Source: Pseudomonas sp. Irchel 3E13
GTDB taxonomy: Bacteria; Pseudomonadota; Gammaproteobacteria; Pseudomonadales; Pseudomonadaceae
DNA length: 64,000 nt
NCBI RefSeq assembly: GCF_900187455.1
Contig: NZ_FYDX01000015.1
Coordinates: forward strand, 143,367-207,366
Direction of reading: 5' to 3'
In this document: positions 8,800-21,013 of the stretch, piece by piece
Layout of the letters: each line of letters opens with the position of its first letter
How positions within the stretch are numbered: the stretch's first letter is position 1
Position numbers and translations under genes: made by a program
The notes under the pieces: generated by a model
Told to the model about the DNA's origin: nothing
Databases searched by the model: none
Seen by the model: the letters and a program-made list of their open reading frames with translations, nothing else

Positions 8800-10134
8800 A
8801 TGAGCCTGGTTTCCGATTCCGCGGTGGCGCCTGCCGACACCGCCACCTCTCCGTTGCGCCGACTGCTGCGTTATGAAATCGGCGTGATCCCGCTGCCGTA
8901 TTTCCTCGGCATCGCCCTGACCGTGTTTCTCTCCGCGCACCTTGGCCTGCTGCCGAAAACCATGATCGGCGGTCTGGCGGTGATCATGACCATGGGCATG
9001 TTCTTCGGCCAGATCGGCCAGCGCCTGCCGATCCTCAAGGAAATCGGCGGCGGGGCGATCCTGTGCCTGATGCTGCCGTCGGTGCTGGTGTTCTACGGCT
9101 TCTTCGGCAGCACCACCATCGACGCCACCAAGATGCTGATGAAGGACGCCAACTTCCTCTATTTCGTCATCGCCAGCCTGGTGGTGGGCAGCATCCTCGG
9201 CATGAACCGCTTCATCCTGGTGCAAGGCATGGTGCGTATGTTCGTGCCGCTGCTGGTGGGCACCCTGGCTGCGGTGGGCGCCGGCCTGTTGGTGGGTTCG
9301 CTGTTTGGCTACAGCGTCTATCACACCTTCTTCTTCATCATCGTGCCGATCATTGGCGGCGGAATCGGCGAAGGCATCCTGCCGCTGTCGCTGGCCTATT
9401 CGGCGATTCTCGGCGGCAGCCCCGACCAGTACGTGGCGCAACTGGTTCCGGCGGCGGTGGTGGGCAATATTGTCGCGATCATCTGCGCCGGCGTGCTGGC
9501 GCGCCTGGCCCTGCGCCGGCCGGAACTGAACGGCGACGGCATGTTGATCCGCGCGAAAGAAGAGAACGACCGCTTCCGCGAGCAGGAAGACAAAAGCCAG
9601 GGCATCGACTTCCGCTACATGGGCGCGGGCGTGCTGGTGATTTGCGCCTTCTTCGTCCTCGGCGGCCTGCTGGAGAAGGTGGTGCACATTCCCGGGCCGG
9701 TGATGATGATTCTGGTGGCGGTGCTGTTCAAATACCTGCAAGTGCTGCCGGCGCGGCTGGAGGAGGGCAGCAAGTCGTTCTACAAACTGGTGTCCACGGC
9801 GTTCATCTGGCCGGTGATGATCGGCCTCGGCATGCTGTATGTGCCGCTGGACAGCGTGGTCAAGGTGTTCTCGCTGGGTTATGTGGTGGTCTGCGCGTCG
9901 GTGGTGATCGCCATGACCCTGGCGGGTTTCCTGATCGGTAACCTGCTGAAGATGTTCCCCATCGAGTCCGCCATCGTCACCTGCTGCCACAGCGGGCTGG
10001 GCGGCACCGGAGACGTGGCGATCCTGTCGGCCTCCAGCCGCATGTCACTGATGCCGTTCGCGCAGATTTCCACGCGGATCGGCGGCGCTTCGACGGTGAT
10101 TCTCGCCACCTTGCTGTTGGGCCTGTTTCACTGA
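8800..10134 (+). CDS. 2-hydroxycarboxylate transporter (CitS/MleP family)
   Basis: Inner-membrane symporter of 444 residues from the 2HCT family, whose members carry citrate, malate or lactate with Na+ or H+. The two family signature loops with GGXG are visible: 'PIIGGGIGEGILPLSLAYS' in the first half and 'CCHSGLGGTGDVAILSAS' in the second. An 'RIGGAST' block near the end carries the arginine that binds the substrate carboxylate in CitS. About 11 hydrophobic segments are seen. A divergent LysR and the nearby leuCD-like hydratase suggest uptake of the acid they process. Substrate identity (malate, citramalate or citrate) is open. Confidence 0.88.
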   Translation: MSLVSDSAVAPADTATSPLRRLLRYEIGVIPLPYFLGIALTVFLSAHLGLLPKTMIGGLAVIMTMGMFFGQIGQRLPILKEIGGGAILCLMLPSVLVFYGFFGSTTIDATKMLMKDANFLYFVIASLVVGSILGMNRFILVQGMVRMFVPLLVGTLAAVGAGLLVGSLFGYSVYHTFFFIIVPIIGGGIGEGILPLSLAYSAILGGSPDQYVAQLVPAAVVGNIVAIICAGVLARLALRRPELNGDGMLIRAKEENDRFREQEDKSQGIDFRYMGAGVLVICAFFVLGGLLEKVVHIPGPVMMILVAVLFKYLQVLPARLEEGSKSFYKLVSTAFIWPVMIGLGMLYVPLDSVVKVFSLGYVVVCASVVIAMTLAGFLIGNLLKMFPIESAIVTCCHSGLGGTGDVAILSASSRMSLMPFAQISTRIGGASTVILATLLLGLFH

Positions 10135-10141
10135 GCCCAAG

Positions 10142-10182
10142 GCCGCGCCAACGCCCGGGAAAATCCCCGGGCACGGCGCGGC
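10142..10182. terminator. Imperfect hairpin terminator between converging genes
   Basis: Nested inverted repeat: gccgcgcc (10142-10149) pairs with ggcgcggc (10175-10182), and cccggg (10154) with cccggg (10166), leaving an A/T-rich loop. It follows the transporter stop by 7 nt and precedes the minus-strand small gene's stop. Confidence 0.7.
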
Positions 10183-10189
10183 AAGCCGT

Positions 10190-10357
10190 CTATGCTTGGC
10201 CTTTCACCGGAGGCTCTTCAGTGGGCGGGTCACCTACGGTAGGCGGAACGGTCGGCTTGACCGGCACGCCTTCCGGCTCCTGCACCGGATCCGGTGGTGG
10301 CAGGTTCGGGTCGTCGATATTCGGATCGGGCGTTTCTGCCGGGATAGGGATATTCAT
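10190..10357 (-). CDS. Small proline-rich acidic protein, unknown function
   Basis: A 55-residue protein beginning 'MNIPIPAETPDPNIDDPN' and rich in Pro, Glu, Asp and Val. The ATG at 10357 has an 'agaggtaa' site 6-7 nt upstream on the minus strand. No signal peptide or membrane helix is present, and it is probably disordered in the cytoplasm. It is divergent to glgE across 139 bp, so the two may share regulation. I do not recognise a named family. The strong ribosome site and the lack of a competing gene support it being real. Confidence 0.6.
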   Translation of the reverse strand: MNIPIPAETPDPNIDDPNLPPPDPVQEPEGVPVKPTVPPTVGDPPTEEPPVKGQA

Positions 10358-10496
10358 TGGCCTTACCTCTAAAGGACGTTGATTGCGGCGTTCAAGGCTT
10401 CGACCCCGCGCTCCCGGCATCGCTCACTTTTTATTGAACCCCCGCGCCCGCCATTGCTCTGAACCATTACCGCCAGCCGTAACGGAGCGATGTTCG

Positions 10497-12524
10497 ATGA
10501 CCCGCAATGAGCCTTTCGAAACCGAGCGAATGGCCGGTGGCGACAGCCCCGCCGACGAACCCCTGAGCCTGTCCCAGGCCCTGTTGCTGCCGCGCGTGGT
10601 GATCGAGAACACCAGCCCGGTGCTCGACGCCGGGCTGTTTCCGGTCAAGACCGAAGTGGGCAAGACGGTGACGGTCAACAGTTCGGTGTTCGCCGATGGC
10701 CATGACGTGCTCGCGGTCACCCTCAACTGGCGCCAGGCCCGCAGCCGGCGCTGGCACAGCATTCCGATGGTGGCGCTGGGCAACGACCGCTGGCAGGCGG
10801 CGTTCAGCGTCAACGAGGTGGGCCGGCACCTGTTCCTGATCGAAGCGTGGATCGATGGCTACGCCACCTATTGCCACGACCTGGAGAAGAAATTCAGCGC
10901 CGGCGTCGATATCGCCCTGGAATTGAAGGAAGGCCGCCTGCACCTGGAGCACGGCGCCGAACGCAGCGCCGGCCCGCTGCGCGAGCAATTGCTGACGATC
11001 GCCAAGCGCCTGCGCAAGGGGTTGCCGGCGCAGGCCCAGGTCGAACTGCTGATGGCGGCACCCACGCGGGTGCTGATGGCCCAGGCCGAGCCGCGCAGTT
11101 ATCTCAGCCGCAGCCCGGAATTCCCCCTGGAAGTGGAGCGCGAACGGGCGGTGTTCGCCAGTTGGTACGAGCTGTTCCCGCGCTCGATCACTGACGATCC
11201 GCAGCGCCACGGCACCTTCAATGACGTGCACGAACGCCTGCCGATGATCCGCGACATGGGCTTCGACGTGCTGTATTTCCCGCCCATCCATCCCATCGGC
11301 ACGCAATTTCGCAAGGGCCGCAACAATGCCCTGCAGGCCGCGCCGGATGATCCCGGCAGTCCCTATGCCATCGGCAGCGCCGACGGCGGTCATGACGCCA
11401 TCCATCCGCAACTGGGCAGCCGCGAAGACTTCCGCCGGCTGGTGGCCGCCGCCGCCGAGCACGGCCTGGAAATCGCCCTCGACTTCGCCATCCAGTGCTC
11501 CCAGGACCACCCCTGGCTCAAGGAACATCCCGGCTGGTTCTCCTGGCGCCCGGACGGCAGCATTCGTTATGCGGAAAACCCGCCGAAGAAGTACCAGGAC
11601 ATCGTCAACGTCGATTTCTATGCGCCCGACGCCATCCCCTCGCTGTGGCTGGCGCTGCGCGACGTGGTGCTGGGCTGGGCGCAAGAGGGCGTGAAGCAGT
11701 TTCGCGTCGACAACCCGCACACCAAGCCGCTGCCGTTCTGGCAATGGCTGATCGCCGATATTCGCGGCCGTCACCCGGAGGTGATTTTCCTCGCCGAGGC
11801 CTTCACCAAGCCGGGGATGATGGCGCGGCTGGGCAAGGTCGGTTTCAGCCAGAGCTACACCTACTTCACCTGGCGCAACACCAAGGCCGAGATCGAGGAA
11901 TATTTCCAGACCCTCGACCAGCCGCCGTGGTCGCTGTGCTACCGGCCGAACTTCTTCGTCAACACCCCGGACATCAACCCGTTCTTCCTGCACACCAGCG
12001 GTCGCGCCGGCTTCCTCATCCGCGCGGCCCTGGCGACCATGGGCTCGGGCGTGTGGGGCATGTATTCGGGCTTCGAGCTGTGCGAAGCGGCGCCGATCCC
12101 CGGCAAGGAGGAGTACCAGGACTCGGAGAAATACGAGATCCGCCCGCGCGACTTCACCCAGCCCGGCAACATCATTGCCGAGATCGCCCAGCTCAACCGC
12201 ATCCGCCGCCAGCAGCCGGCGTTGCAGAGCCACCTGGGCGTGCGCTTCTTCAACGCCTGGAACGACAACATCGTCTATTTCGGCAAGCCCGATCCCGATG
12301 GCGAGGGCTTCATTCTGGTGGCGGTCAGCCTTGACCCGCACAACGCCCAGGAAGCGCACTTCGAACTGCCGCTGTGGGAACTGGGGCTGGATGACAACGC
12401 CACCACCCGCGGCGAAGACCTGATGACCGGCCACCGCTGGAACTGGTACGGCAAAACCCAGTGGATGCGTATCGAGCCCTGGCACTTGCCGTTCGGTATC
12501 TGGCGTCTGGACAAAGCGAACTAG
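10497..12524 (+). CDS. glgE: Alpha-1,4-glucan:maltose-1-phosphate maltosyltransferase GlgE
   Basis: GH13_3 enzyme of 675 residues that adds maltose units from alpha-maltose-1-phosphate to the growing end of an alpha-1,4-glucan in the cytoplasm. The nucleophile is Asp405 in 'FRVDNPHTKPLPFW' and the acid/base Glu434 in 'IFLAEAFTKPGMM'. Their 29-residue spacing is the same as in the Streptomyces enzyme. 'YFPPIHPIGTQFRKGRNN' is the phosphate-binding region typical of GlgE. The ATG at 10497 follows an acggag site and gives the family length; upstream codons lack conservation. First gene of glgE-treS/mak-glgB, so the pathway runs trehalose to maltose to maltose-1-phosphate to branched glucan. Confidence 0.95.
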   Translation: MTRNEPFETERMAGGDSPADEPLSLSQALLLPRVVIENTSPVLDAGLFPVKTEVGKTVTVNSSVFADGHDVLAVTLNWRQARSRRWHSIPMVALGNDRWQAAFSVNEVGRHLFLIEAWIDGYATYCHDLEKKFSAGVDIALELKEGRLHLEHGAERSAGPLREQLLTIAKRLRKGLPAQAQVELLMAAPTRVLMAQAEPRSYLSRSPEFPLEVERERAVFASWYELFPRSITDDPQRHGTFNDVHERLPMIRDMGFDVLYFPPIHPIGTQFRKGRNNALQAAPDDPGSPYAIGSADGGHDAIHPQLGSREDFRRLVAAAAEHGLEIALDFAIQCSQDHPWLKEHPGWFSWRPDGSIRYAENPPKKYQDIVNVDFYAPDAIPSLWLALRDVVLGWAQEGVKQFRVDNPHTKPLPFWQWLIADIRGRHPEVIFLAEAFTKPGMMARLGKVGFSQSYTYFTWRNTKAEIEEYFQTLDQPPWSLCYRPNFFVNTPDINPFFLHTSGRAGFLIRAALATMGSGVWGMYSGFELCEAAPIPGKEEYQDSEKYEIRPRDFTQPGNIIAEIAQLNRIRRQQPALQSHLGVRFFNAWNDNIVYFGKPDPDGEGFILVAVSLDPHNAQEAHFELPLWELGLDDNATTRGEDLMTGHRWNWYGKTQWMRIEPWHLPFGIWRLDKAN

Positions 12525-12538
12525 AAAGGGAATCGACC

Positions 12539-15850
<3,312 letters not shown>

Positions 15851-18064
15851 ATGAGCGTGCACAAGCGGGAACATGGCGGGCTGAGCCGTACCGATGTCGA
15901 TGACCTGGTGAATGCCCGGCACAGCGATCCTTTTTCGGTGCTCGGCGCGCACGGCGATGGTGCAGGAGGCACCTGGTTACGCGCCTATTTGCCGGATGCC
16001 TTGAGCGTGCATGCGCTGGGCCGTGGCGATGGCGCGGAACTCGCCGAGCTGGAGCAGGGAAGCGTGCCAGGACTGTTCATCGCACACTTCACCCAGCCGC
16101 CCGGCGATTACCTCTGGCGCATCAACTGGGCCGGGGGCGAGCAGGTCACCGAAGACCCCTACAACTTTGGCCCGCAACTGGGCGACATGGACCTCTACCT
16201 GTTCAGCGAGGGCAACCACCGCGACCTCGCCAACCGCCTCGGCGCGCAGCCGATCGAGGTCGATGGCGTGCACGGCGTGCGCTTCTCGGTGTGGGCGCCG
16301 AATGCCCGGCGCGTCTCGGTGGTGGGCGCCTTCAACAACTGGGATGGCCGTCGTCATCCGATGCGCCTGCGCCATGCCAGCGGGGTCTGGGAGTTGTTCA
16401 TTCCGCGCCTGGGCGCTGGTGAAACCTACAAATACGAAGTGCTCGGCCAGGACGGCGTGCTGCCGCTCAAGGCCGACCCTTTGGCGCGGGCCACCGAACT
16501 GCCGCCGAGCACCGCCTCGAAAGTGGCCGGGCCGCTGCGGCACGAATGGCGCGACCAACAATGGCTGCAAGCGCGAGAAGCGCGCCAGCGCAGCAACGCG
16601 CCGTTGTCGATCTACGAACTGCATGCCGGCTCCTGGCAGTGCGAGCTGGATGAGGCCGGCGAAGTCACCCGCTTCTACAACTGGCGCGAACTGGCCGAGC
16701 GCCTGGTGCCCTACATCCAGGAACTGGGTTTCACCCATATCGAACTGATGCCGATCATGGAGCACCCGTTCGGTGGCTCGTGGGGCTATCAGCCGCTGTC
16801 GATGTTCGCGCCCACGGCGCGTTACGGCACGGCGGAGGATTTCGCCGCCTTCATCGACGCCTGCCACCAGGCCAGCATTGGCGTGATCCTCGATTGGGTG
16901 CCGGCGCATTTCCCTACCGACAGCCATGGCCTGAGCCGCTTCGACGGCACCGCGCTGTACGAATACGAAAACCCCCTGGAAGGCTTCCACCAGGACTGGG
17001 ACACCCTGATCTACAACCTCGGCCGCACCGAAGTGCACGGCTTCATGCTGGCTTCGGCGCTGCACTGGCTGCGGGAATTCCACATCGACGGGCTGCGGGT
17101 CGATGCGGTGGCCTCGATGCTCTACCGCGACTACTCGCGCAAGGCCGGCGAATGGGTGCCGAACCGCCACGGCGGGCGCGAGAACCTCGAAGCCATCGAC
17201 TTCCTCCGTCACCTCAACGAGGTGGTCGCGGTCGAAGTGCCGGGCGCGCTGGTCATCGCCGAGGAATCCACCGCCTGGCCCGGCGTCAGCCAGCCGGTGC
17301 AACAGGGCGGGCTGGGCTTCTCCTACAAATGGAACATGGGCTGGATGCACGACACGCTGCACTACATCCAGAACGACCCGATCCATCGCCAGCACCACCA
17401 CAACGAAATGAGCTTCGGCCTGATCTATGCCTATTCCGAGCATTTCATCCTGCCGATCTCCCACGACGAAGTGGTGCACGGCAAGCACTCGCTGATCGAC
17501 AAGATGCCCGGCGACCGCTGGCAGAAATTCGCCAACCTGCGCGCCTACCTGGCGTTCATGTGGTGCCATCCGGGCAAGAAACTGCTGTTCATGGGCTGCG
17601 AGTTCGGCCAGTGGCGCGAGTGGAACCACGACAGCGAACTGGACTGGTATCTGCTGCAGTACAGCGAACACCTTGGGGTGCAGCGCCTGGTCGGCGACCT
17701 CAACCGCCTGTACCGCGAAGAGCCGGCCCTGCACCAGCAGGACTGCGTGCCGCAGGGTTTCCAGTGGCTGATTGGCGATGATGCGCACAACAGCGTCTAT
17801 GCCTGGCTGCGCTGGAGCGCCAGTGGCGAACCGTTGCTGGTGGTTGCCAACTTCACCCCGATTCCTCGCGAGGGGTATCGGATTGGCGTGCCGTTCGGCG
17901 AGCGTTGGGATGAGGTGTTCAACAGCGATTCGCAGCGTTATGCCGGCACCAACTACGGCAACGAAGGCGCGGTGGTCGGGCAGGCGCTGCCGAGTCATGG
18001 GCAGCCGATTTCGCTGGCGTTGAACTTGCCGCCGTTGGCGGTGCTGATTTTGCGGCCGGCTTGA
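15851..18064 (+). CDS. glgB: 1,4-alpha-glucan branching enzyme GlgB
   Basis: GH13_9 branching enzyme, 737 residues, that cuts alpha-1,4 chains and re-attaches them in alpha-1,6 linkage. Order: N-terminal carbohydrate-binding modules (about 1-220, with 'GVRFSVWAPNARRVSVVG'), then the catalytic barrel and a C-terminal beta domain. Asp418 in 'GLRVDAVASMLYRDYS' is the nucleophile and Glu471 in 'VIAEESTAWPGV' the acid/base. 'HGKHSLIDKMPGD' is the conserved last substrate motif. It starts at the base after the treS stop, so translation is coupled. A strong terminator follows, ending the three-gene operon. Confidence 0.95.
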   Translation: MSVHKREHGGLSRTDVDDLVNARHSDPFSVLGAHGDGAGGTWLRAYLPDALSVHALGRGDGAELAELEQGSVPGLFIAHFTQPPGDYLWRINWAGGEQVTEDPYNFGPQLGDMDLYLFSEGNHRDLANRLGAQPIEVDGVHGVRFSVWAPNARRVSVVGAFNNWDGRRHPMRLRHASGVWELFIPRLGAGETYKYEVLGQDGVLPLKADPLARATELPPSTASKVAGPLRHEWRDQQWLQAREARQRSNAPLSIYELHAGSWQCELDEAGEVTRFYNWRELAERLVPYIQELGFTHIELMPIMEHPFGGSWGYQPLSMFAPTARYGTAEDFAAFIDACHQASIGVILDWVPAHFPTDSHGLSRFDGTALYEYENPLEGFHQDWDTLIYNLGRTEVHGFMLASALHWLREFHIDGLRVDAVASMLYRDYSRKAGEWVPNRHGGRENLEAIDFLRHLNEVVAVEVPGALVIAEESTAWPGVSQPVQQGGLGFSYKWNMGWMHDTLHYIQNDPIHRQHHHNEMSFGLIYAYSEHFILPISHDEVVHGKHSLIDKMPGDRWQKFANLRAYLAFMWCHPGKKLLFMGCEFGQWREWNHDSELDWYLLQYSEHLGVQRLVGDLNRLYREEPALHQQDCVPQGFQWLIGDDAHNSVYAWLRWSASGEPLLVVANFTPIPREGYRIGVPFGERWDEVFNSDSQRYAGTNYGNEGAVVGQALPSHGQPISLALNLPPLAVLILRPA

Positions 18065-18071
18065 CCGCGTT

Positions 18072-18103
18072 GCGGGACCGCTCTTGCGGTCCCGCTTTCT
18101 TTC
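18072..18103 (+). terminator. Rho-independent terminator of the glg operon
   Basis: Perfect 10-bp stem gcgggaccgc / gcggtcccgc with a 4-nt loop, followed by tttctttct. It lies 8 nt past the glgB stop and touches the convergent heme oxygenase stop. Confidence 0.9.
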
Positions 18104-18702
18104 TAGGCAGGGTTTTGGCCAAACACCGCCCGCAAATGCCCGCGATAGGCATCGAACGCATTGATCGCACCCTTCACCGCATGAGCCTCTTCCTCGCTAC
18201 TCAGCTCCAGCGCATCCACCAGCGCCACGAACTGCCGCCAGTGCGGCGCGCGGCCGTCCGGGTGGGCGGCCAGGTGGCGGGCGCCTTGCTCGCCGTCCAG
18301 GCCCAGGCGCTGGGTTTCCTTGAACAGAAACGCCGCACCCAGGTTTGAGCCTTCACTGCAATACAGCCAGCCCAGGGCTTCAGCCGGGTGCGCCAGTTCC
18401 ACCAATGCCGGCGCGGCGGGCGTTTTCAGACCGAGGTCACGCAGGTCCGACTCCACTGCCACGAACCGCGACAGCAGTTCCAGGCCGGGCAATTGCGCGT
18501 TCAGATCGCTGTCGCGGTACAGCCCCAGCAGGCTGCCGTGGAAACGGTGTTGCAGTTGCAGGAACAGCGCGTAACGCTCGCGGTTGGCGAACGGTTGCGC
18601 AGCCATGACCAGTGCGTCAACGCTGTCGTGGTCGCTGCTGCTGGCGGCTTTCAAGCGCTTGCAACGGCTGGGGGATGGGGCGGAAACGGCGGGAGCATTC
18701 AT
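18103..18702 (-). CDS. Biliverdin-producing heme oxygenase
   Basis: Soluble heme oxygenase of 199 residues that would open heme to biliverdin, CO and Fe2+. The N-terminal 'LKAASSSDHDSVDAL' matches the family block in which the histidine is the proximal heme ligand. 'GWLYCSEGSNLGAAFLFK' matches the distal-helix region with the glycines and the downstream helix. The ATG at 18702 has a gga site about 7 nt upstream; an in-frame ATG at 18714 is possible. No bacteriophytochrome gene lies next to it, so iron release from heme is as likely as chromophore supply. Its promoter shares the CTTAAG direct repeat with the Tad and exporter operons, which ties it to that regulon. Confidence 0.85.
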   Translation of the reverse strand: MNAPAVSAPSPSRCKRLKAASSSDHDSVDALVMAAQPFANRERYALFLQLQHRFHGSLLGLYRDSDLNAQLPGLELLSRFVAVESDLRDLGLKTPAAPALVELAHPAEALGWLYCSEGSNLGAAFLFKETQRLGLDGEQGARHLAAHPDGRAPHWRQFVALVDALELSSEEEAHAVKGAINAFDAYRGHLRAVFGQNPA

Positions 18703-18734
18703 CGGGCATTCCATCGAAGGTGACTGTGCCGGGA

Positions 18735-18790
18735 ATGATGCGCAGCGGGGTGGGAGGGGGACAATCGTGGCTCTATTAAGATCGCTTAAG
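18735..18790 (-). promoter_or_regulatory. Heme oxygenase promoter with CTTAAG direct-repeat box
   Basis: On the minus strand: box CTTAAGCGATCTTAAT (18775-18790), 10 nt, TTGTCC as -35 (18759-18764), 17-18 nt, then a weak CATCAT/GCATCA -10 (about 18735-18741). A Fur-like half site (gggaatgat on the plus strand, 18731-18739) overlaps the -10. Box and spacing match those before the exporter, tadG and flp. Confidence 0.65.
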
Positions 18791-18798
18791 GTCGCTGC

Positions 18799-18865
18799 AT
18801 CGCGAGCAAGCTCGCTCCTACAGTGGATTGAGCCGCGCCCCTGTAGGAGCGAGCTTGCTCGCGAT
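18799..18865. repeat. Paired REP elements
   Basis: Two facing REP copies ('atcgcgagcaagctcgctcc' and its reverse complement) separated by about 20 nt. They lie just downstream of the M50-HlyD gene and may end that operon; no other terminator is seen there. Confidence 0.9.
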
Positions 18866-18892
18866 TCGCACATGACACCCCAAACTGAAAAA

Positions 18893-21013
18893 TCAGAACG
18901 CCGACTCCCGAATCACCACCGCCACCAGGTTATTCACTCCCCGCCACAACAAACTCTGCCGCTCTCCCTCCAGCACCACCGTGCCCCGCAGAACCATGGC
19001 GTTCTCCGGTGCATCACCGCTCACCCGCAACGTCGCCCGGTACAGCGCTTGTTCGGGCTTGGGCGGTTCGTTGCCGTCGAGGCTGGCGGCGATGCTGCCC
19101 TGGTAGGGCGAGGCGAGTTCCGGCGCCGAGCCGAGGCGGCGGCTGGCGGTCTGCGCCAGGTGTTCGAGCTGTACCGGCCGCGCGGCGCGGCTGAAGGTCT
19201 CGGGGTAGAACCAGCCGCGGCTGTCTGGCGGCAGGCGGTGCAGGTCATGTTCTTCGACAAACGCTTCGACCTGCTGACCATCGTCACCCACCAGCGTGCC
19301 CAGCCATTGCCCCGCGGGCAGCCATTCGCCTATCGCCAGCGGTTCGGCCACTTCGCGGACCTCGCCGGCAAACGCCGCACGCACGGTGAGCTCCTGCCAT
19401 TGCTGACGCAGCACCTGCTGGCGCTGTTGCGCGGCAGTCAGTTCCTGGCGTACCACTCCCAGTCCGGCGGCGCTTTCGCGGTCGAGCAACTGGAAGCTGG
19501 TCTGCCATTGCAGGATCAGGATGCGCCGTTCGACGCTGTCCAGTTCATGCCGCAGGTCCGGCGCATCGAGCATGAACAGCGGCTGCCCGGCCTGAACCCG
19601 GTCGCCAGGCTGTACCAGCACCTGCGCCAGCCGTCCGGCCACCGGCGTGTACAGACTGCTCTGCTGCGCGGCCTTGAGCAGCGCCGGGGCTTCGACGCTG
19701 CTGCGCCATGGCAGGCACAGCAGCACCAGCGCCAGCAGACAGGCGGACAGGCTGATCAGACTGTTGCGGTTCATGCGGTAGTCCTTGCGGCGGGCGAACC
19801 ACTGGCGCGCTTCGTTGACCAATGGCAGCAGGATGAAATAGCCGATCTCGACGGCGAACAGCAGCAGGCCGAGCAGCTTGAAGGCGAAGTGGTAGACCAG
19901 CAGGGCGATGCCCAGAAACAGGAAGAACCGGTAGATCCAGGTGCCGATGGAGTAACCGATCAGCACCCGCCGCATGCCCGCGGAAAAAAACTCCGGTGGC
20001 GGATCGCCGAAACCGAACAGCACTTCGCGCAGGCGCCAGCGGGTCAGGGCGAAGGCGCGTTGTTGCAGGTTGGGCACGCCGAGCAGGTCGGACAACAGGA
20101 AGTAGCCGTCGAAGCGCATGAACGGGCTGAGGTTGACCGCCAGGGTGAGGATCCAGGTGGTGCTGGCCAGGGTGAACACGGCGCTGCGCAGCATGCCGTC
20201 CTGCAGGAAACTCCAGAGCAGCGTGGCCCAGCAAGCCAGGGCCAGTTCCGCGGCCATGCCGGCGGCGCCGATGGCCAGTCGCTGGCGACGCCGGGCCAGA
20301 CGCCAGGCGCCGGAGGTGTCGGTGTAGAGCACCGGCCACATCACCAGCAGCGCCACGCCCATGGTTGCCACCCGCGCGCCGTGGCGCTTGCAGGTGTAGG
20401 CGTGGCCCAACTCGTGGAGCACCTTGGCGAGGATCAGGGTCAACCCGGCCAGTGCCGCGCCCTGGAAAGTGAAGAAGTGCAGGAAGGTGTGGGTGAAGGT
20501 GTCCCACTGGCGGAGCACCAGGGCCAGGCCGAGCAGGCCGGCGGCGACGGTCAGCAGCAGGAAAGTGCGGCTGAAGAACGGCGCGACCCAGGGCAGCGTG
20601 CGTTGCAGAAAGGCATCCGGGCGCAGCAACGGCACGCGCACGAACAGGTAGTTTTTCAGCAGCCAGCGTGCCCAGCCGGTCTTGCGGTTGTGCAGGGCCT
20701 CCAGCAGGCGTCCGCGGTCTTCGTCGTCGCGGCATTGCAGCAGGTGGTTGTGGCGCAGGAAGGCGCGCAGGCGTTCGACGTCCTGGGCGTCCAGCTTCAG
20801 GGTGGTGCTGGCGCTGACCTGCTCGGCGATGCGTTGCGCGCAGCCGAGGCTCCAGCGTTTGAGGATCTCCAGTTCGGCCCAGCCAAGGCGGAAGAACTGT
20901 CCGCTGGCCGGGTCTTCCAGGGTCCAGCCGGGCGCGCCGCTGGCATCCCGCGGGCCGGGGTGCAGGCGCAATTCTTCGCGCAGTTCGCCGAGGGTGGTGC
21001 TGGCGGCGGTCAC
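18893..21013 (-). CDS. Membrane M50 (site-2) metalloprotease fused to an HlyD-like arm
   Basis: Polytopic inner-membrane protein of 706 residues. Residues 1-100 are a soluble, PqqD-like region ('LEDPASGQFFRLGWAELEIL'). The membrane core follows with the zinc motif HELGH at 200-204 and the second M50 motif 'NLSPFMRFDG' at 294-303, so all catalytic residues are kept. Five to six further hydrophobic segments run to about 440. From about 450 to the end it has a periplasmic HlyD/biotinyl-lipoyl-like arm ('LYTPVAGRLAQVLVQPGD', 'AFAGEVREVAEPLAIGEW'). Last gene of tolC-hlyD-hlyD-M50, overlapping the preceding gene by 4 nt. It could cleave or thread a substrate, most plausibly the giant protein encoded upstream. 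No ATPase gene is present. Confidence 0.8.
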   Translation of the reverse strand: MTAASTTLGELREELRLHPGPRDASGAPGWTLEDPASGQFFRLGWAELEILKRWSLGCAQRIAEQVSASTTLKLDAQDVERLRAFLRHNHLLQCRDDEDRGRLLEALHNRKTGWARWLLKNYLFVRVPLLRPDAFLQRTLPWVAPFFSRTFLLLTVAAGLLGLALVLRQWDTFTHTFLHFFTFQGAALAGLTLILAKVLHELGHAYTCKRHGARVATMGVALLVMWPVLYTDTSGAWRLARRRQRLAIGAAGMAAELALACWATLLWSFLQDGMLRSAVFTLASTTWILTLAVNLSPFMRFDGYFLLSDLLGVPNLQQRAFALTRWRLREVLFGFGDPPPEFFSAGMRRVLIGYSIGTWIYRFFLFLGIALLVYHFAFKLLGLLLFAVEIGYFILLPLVNEARQWFARRKDYRMNRNSLISLSACLLALVLLCLPWRSSVEAPALLKAAQQSSLYTPVAGRLAQVLVQPGDRVQAGQPLFMLDAPDLRHELDSVERRILILQWQTSFQLLDRESAAGLGVVRQELTAAQQRQQVLRQQWQELTVRAAFAGEVREVAEPLAIGEWLPAGQWLGTLVGDDGQQVEAFVEEHDLHRLPPDSRGWFYPETFSRAARPVQLEHLAQTASRRLGSAPELASPYQGSIAASLDGNEPPKPEQALYRATLRVSGDAPENAMVLRGTVVLEGERQSLLWRGVNNLVAVVIRESAF

